Shown here piece after piece: positions 4,738-6,409 of a stretch of DNA of 6,409 nt. The DNA is from Clostridiales bacterium (lineage in GTDB: Bacteria > Bacillota > Clostridia > Oscillospirales > CAG-272), in the NCBI GenBank assembly GCA_018370615.1, contig JAGZAC010000097.1, positions 1 through 6,409 of the forward strand, given 5' to 3'. The translations under genes were made by a program, and so were the position numbers. Positions within the stretch are counted from its first letter, which is position 1. Each line of letters begins with the position of its first letter. Below the pieces are notes generated by a model. The model saw only the letters and a program-made list of their open reading frames with translations, was not told the origin of the DNA and searched no databases.

Positions 4738-5796
4738 ATGTCAGTGAAAGTTGCAATTAACGGATTCGGCCGTATCGGCCGTCTTGCATTCCGTCAGATG
4801 TTCGGCGCACAGGGGTATGAAATCGTTGCCATCAACGATCTTACCAGCCCCAAAATGCTGGCACACCTGCTGAAGTATGACACTGCACAGGGCAACTACC
4901 TTGCACAGGGCCATACAGTAGATTACAAGGATGCACAGTACGCAGAGGACGGAAAAACGGTAACCGTTCCCGGCTCCATTATCGTTGACGGAAAGGAAAT
5001 CACCATTTATGCCGAGCCTAAGGCTGCTGACCTTCCCTGGGGCAAGCTCAATGTAGACGTCGTTTTGGAGTGCACCGGCTTCTATGCTTCCAAAGCAAAG
5101 AGCCAGGCCCACATTGACGCCGGCGCAAAGAAAGTCGTTATCTCTGCTCCTGCAGGCAATGATCTGCCTACGATTGTATTCAACGTAAACCACAACACGC
5201 TGACCAAGGATGACACTATCATTTCCGCAGCTTCCTGCACAACCAACTGTCTCGCACCTATGGCAAAGGCACTGAACGATTACGCTCCCATCCAGAGCGG
5301 TATTATGACCACCGTTCACGCTTACACTGGTGACCAGATGATCCTGGACGGTCCCCACAGAAAAGGTGACCTCCGCCGTGCACGTGCCGGCGCGCAGAAT
5401 ATCGTTCCCAACTCCACCGGCGCCGCAAAGGCAATTGGTCTGGTAATTCCGGAGTTGAACGGCAAGCTGATCGGCAGCGCCCAGAGAGTTCCCACCTGCA
5501 CCGGCTCCACCACCATCCTGGTTGCTGTAGTCAAGGGCAAGGATATCACCAAGGAAGGCATCAACGCTGCAATGAAGGCTGCCTCCACTGAATCCTTCGG
5601 TTACAACACCGATGAAATCGTTTCTTCCGATATTATTGGAAGTCGTTTCGGTTCTATCTTCGATGCAACACAGACTATGGTTGCAAAGATCGACGATGAC
5701 ACCTATCAGGTGCAGGTCGTTGCTTGGTATGACAACGAAAACTCCTATACCAGCCAGATGGTACGTACCATTAAGTATTTTGCTGAACTCGGCTAA
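4738..5796 (+). CDS. gap: glyceraldehyde-3-phosphate dehydrogenase, type I
   Basis: The enzyme converts glyceraldehyde 3-phosphate, NAD+ and phosphate to 1,3-bisphosphoglycerate in glycolysis. The 352-residue protein shows the NAD-binding start INGFGRIGR (7-15), INDL (32-35) whose Asp34 favours NAD+ over NADP+, the active-site block ASCTTNCLAP (165-174) with catalytic Cys167, His194 in TTVHAYTGDQ (191-200), RRARAGAQNIVPNSTGAAKA (213-232) and the WYDNENSY block (330-337). It is slightly longer than the roughly 335 residues common in Bacillus; part of the extra length lies around residues 58-93. The start has GGAGG 7 bases upstream (4726-4730). An out-of-frame ATG at 4731 is ignored. No pgk or tpi follows: a terminator ends the unit, so gap is monocistronic. 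Confidence 0.98.
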   Translation: MSVKVAINGFGRIGRLAFRQMFGAQGYEIVAINDLTSPKMLAHLLKYDTAQGNYLAQGHTVDYKDAQYAEDGKTVTVPGSIIVDGKEITIYAEPKAADLPWGKLNVDVVLECTGFYASKAKSQAHIDAGAKKVVISAPAGNDLPTIVFNVNHNTLTKDDTIISAASCTTNCLAPMAKALNDYAPIQSGIMTTVHAYTGDQMILDGPHRKGDLRRARAGAQNIVPNSTGAAKAIGLVIPELNGKLIGSAQRVPTCTGSTTILVAVVKGKDITKEGINAAMKAASTESFGYNTDEIVSSDIIGSRFGSIFDATQTMVAKIDDDTYQVQVVAWYDNENSYTSQMVRTIKYFAELG

Positions 5797-5808
5797 TTTC
5801 ATTGTTTC

Positions 5809-5838
5809 AAACGGCTCCGGAAATCGGAGCCGTTTTTT
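5809..5838 (+). terminator. gap intrinsic terminator
   Basis: An 11-bp perfect stem (5809-5819 and 5825-5835, arm AAACGGCTCCG) has a GAAAT loop and a run of six T (5833-5838). It lies 12 bases after the gap stop codon. Confidence 0.95.
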
Positions 5839-5856
5839 ATTTTTATAAAAAAACAC

Positions 5857-5885
5857 TTGACAAGCCCTGCCCTAGCATATATAAT
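5857..5885 (+). promoter_or_regulatory. tRNA-Val promoter, full consensus
   Basis: TTGACA (5857-5862), exactly 17 bases, then TATAAT (5880-5885): both hexamers are perfect. The expected start is near 5892, about 11 bases before the mature tRNA. This shows that the tRNA is an independent, strongly expressed unit. Confidence 0.92.
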
Positions 5886-5902
5886 AGAAACACTGATTTC
5901 AC

Positions 5903-5979
5903 GGAGGCATAGCTCAGCTGGTTAGAGTACTTGCTTGACATGCAAGGGGTCACTGGTTCGATTCCAGTTGTCTCCACCA
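5903..5979 (+). tRNA. tRNA-Val (anticodon GAC)
   Basis: A complete cloverleaf can be drawn. The acceptor stem is GGAGGCA (5903-5909) with TGTCTCC (5969-5975, one G-U pair). The D-arm is GCTC...GAGT (5912-5928). The anticodon stem CTTGC/GCAAG (5930-5934, 5942-5946) holds the loop TTGACAT with anticodon GAC at 5937-5939. The variable loop is GGGTC. The T-arm is ACTGG-TTCGATT-CCAGT (5952-5968). The CCA end is encoded (5977-5979). It reads the valine codons GUC and GUU. The gene is single, not in a tRNA cluster. Confidence 0.96.
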
Positions 5980-6090
5980 ACTTGTTGAAGGGCGGTTCTA
6001 TCGGAATTTTCCGAAATCCTGCTCTTTTCTTTATTCAACACTACTTCCCTTTGATATATTCCCTGGCAATCGCTTGGGCATCCAATATAT

Positions 6091-6123
6091 ACAGAAAAAG
6101 GCGCCCTCGGCGTCTTTTTCTGT
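6091..6123 (+). terminator. probable terminator of tRNA-Val unit (two-way)
   Basis: A 15-bp stem with one G-T pair (6091-6105 and 6109-6123, arm ACAGAAAAAGGCGCC) has a CTC loop. The T5 lies inside the right arm and is followed by TTT on the plus strand. On the minus strand the other arm also gives GGCGCCTTTTTC. It lies 112 bases after the tRNA and probably separates it from convergent rpsT. The stretch 5980-6090 before it shows only a short palindrome (TCGGAA-tt-TTCCGA, 6001-6014) and no gene. Confidence 0.7.
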
Positions 6124-6129
6124 TTTGAC

Positions 6130-6171
6130 AAAACAAAAACACCTCCCTGCCGGAGCATGACAGCGAGATGT
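6130..6171 (-). terminator. rpsT intrinsic terminator
   Basis: On the minus strand ACATCTC (6171-6165) pairs with GAGGTGT (6145-6139, one G-T pair). The stem continues after one mismatch with CTG/CAG. It is followed by TTTTTGTTTT (6139-6130). It lies about 27 bases past the rpsT stop codon. Confidence 0.75.
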
Positions 6172-6197
6172 TCCCCAATTTTATAATTTTTCCGTGT

Positions 6198-6409
6198 TTA
6201 TGCCATTTTGTTGAGAGCCAATGTAAACTGGCTTTTTTTGTGCGCAGCAGCATTCTTGTGCAGAATATTGCGTTTTACAGCCTTGTCGACAATCACAACG
6301 GCAGGTGTATAAGCGGCAGAAGCAGCAGACTTGTCTCCGCTCTCCACAGCAGCATAAAACTTTTTGATCGTTGTTTTCATCTGACTCTTAAACATCTTGT
6401 TGCGCAGTG
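6198..6409 (-). CDS. rpsT: 30S ribosomal protein S20, C-terminal part (5' end beyond window)
   Basis: S20 is a small helical protein that binds 16S rRNA at the bottom of the 30S subunit. The minus-strand frame is open to the window edge and ends in TAA at 6198. The visible 69 residues read LRNKMFKSQMKTTIKKF, then a spacer ending AAYTPAVVIVDKAVKRNILH, then KNAAAHKKSQFTLALNK. This matches the S20 helical repeats and the conserved NxAAxxKS(x)L end. S20 is usually about 85-90 residues, so roughly 20 N-terminal residues are missing here only because the window stops. The internal ATG at 6395 is the conserved Met within RNKMFKS, not the start. Confidence 0.95.
   Translation of the reverse strand, partial: LRNKMFKSQMKTTIKKFYAAVESGDKSAASAAYTPAVVIVDKAVKRNILHKNAAAHKKSQFTLALNKMA

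Noticed and set aside
4741..5856. 371-codon open frame on the minus strand opposite gap
   Set aside because: It covers gap and its terminator in antisense. The Cys/Gly/Val-rich product resembles no known family, and long antisense frames are common opposite highly biased genes.
5922..6158. 78-codon minus-strand frame running through the tRNA
   Set aside because: Its C-terminal part (GGDNWNRTSDPLHVK) is the typical false peptide read from an antisense tRNA.

Overview
The window reads as ordinary chromosomal housekeeping DNA from a low-to-medium-GC Gram-positive bacterium, most likely a member of the Clostridia and possibly Oscillospirales-like. The evidence is strong GGAGG-type ribosome binding sites, consensus sigma-A promoters, a PdaA-type polysaccharide deacetylase, the rpsF-ssb-rpsR cluster with a zinc-type S18 carrying an acidic N-terminal extension, and a palindromic intergenic repeat of a kind common in clostridial genomes. 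The taxonomic call is an inference from gene content, not from a marker alignment.

Layout. Positions 1-1584 hold an arginine operon on the minus strand: argG (complete) followed by the first 97 codons of argH, with a perfect 15-bp stem-loop in the 68-base gap between them. Positions 1585-1874 are a divergent regulatory region with a good argG promoter and an ArgR-type operator pair. A secreted or membrane-anchored PdaA-like deacetylase runs on the plus strand at 1875-2699. Positions 2700-3115 carry no convincing gene. They contain a composite palindromic element of about 337 bp (2725-3061) with inverted termini and degenerate internal hairpin units, followed by a terminator. Positions 3116-4402 are the minus-strand operon rpsF-ssb-rpsR. 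Positions 4403-4737 are a second divergent regulatory region. gap (GAPDH) runs on the plus strand at 4738-5796 with a clear terminator. A tRNA-Val(GAC) with a perfect consensus promoter lies at 5903-5979. It converges on rpsT (ribosomal protein S20, minus strand), whose N-terminal end runs off the window at 6409.

How the parts work together. ArgG and ArgH perform the last two steps of arginine synthesis and are co-transcribed, probably under ArgR. S6 and S18 bind as a pair in the 30S platform and are encoded with SSB, linking translation and replication supply; the leader may be autoregulated. gap provides the central glycolytic dehydrogenase. The deacetylase probably acts on peptidoglycan, and in spore formers this family makes cortex muramic lactam.

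No defence system, biosynthetic cluster or clearly new multi-gene system is visible. The least explained object is the composite palindromic repeat at 2725-3061, whose two end hairpins differ in sequence but keep the same fold.
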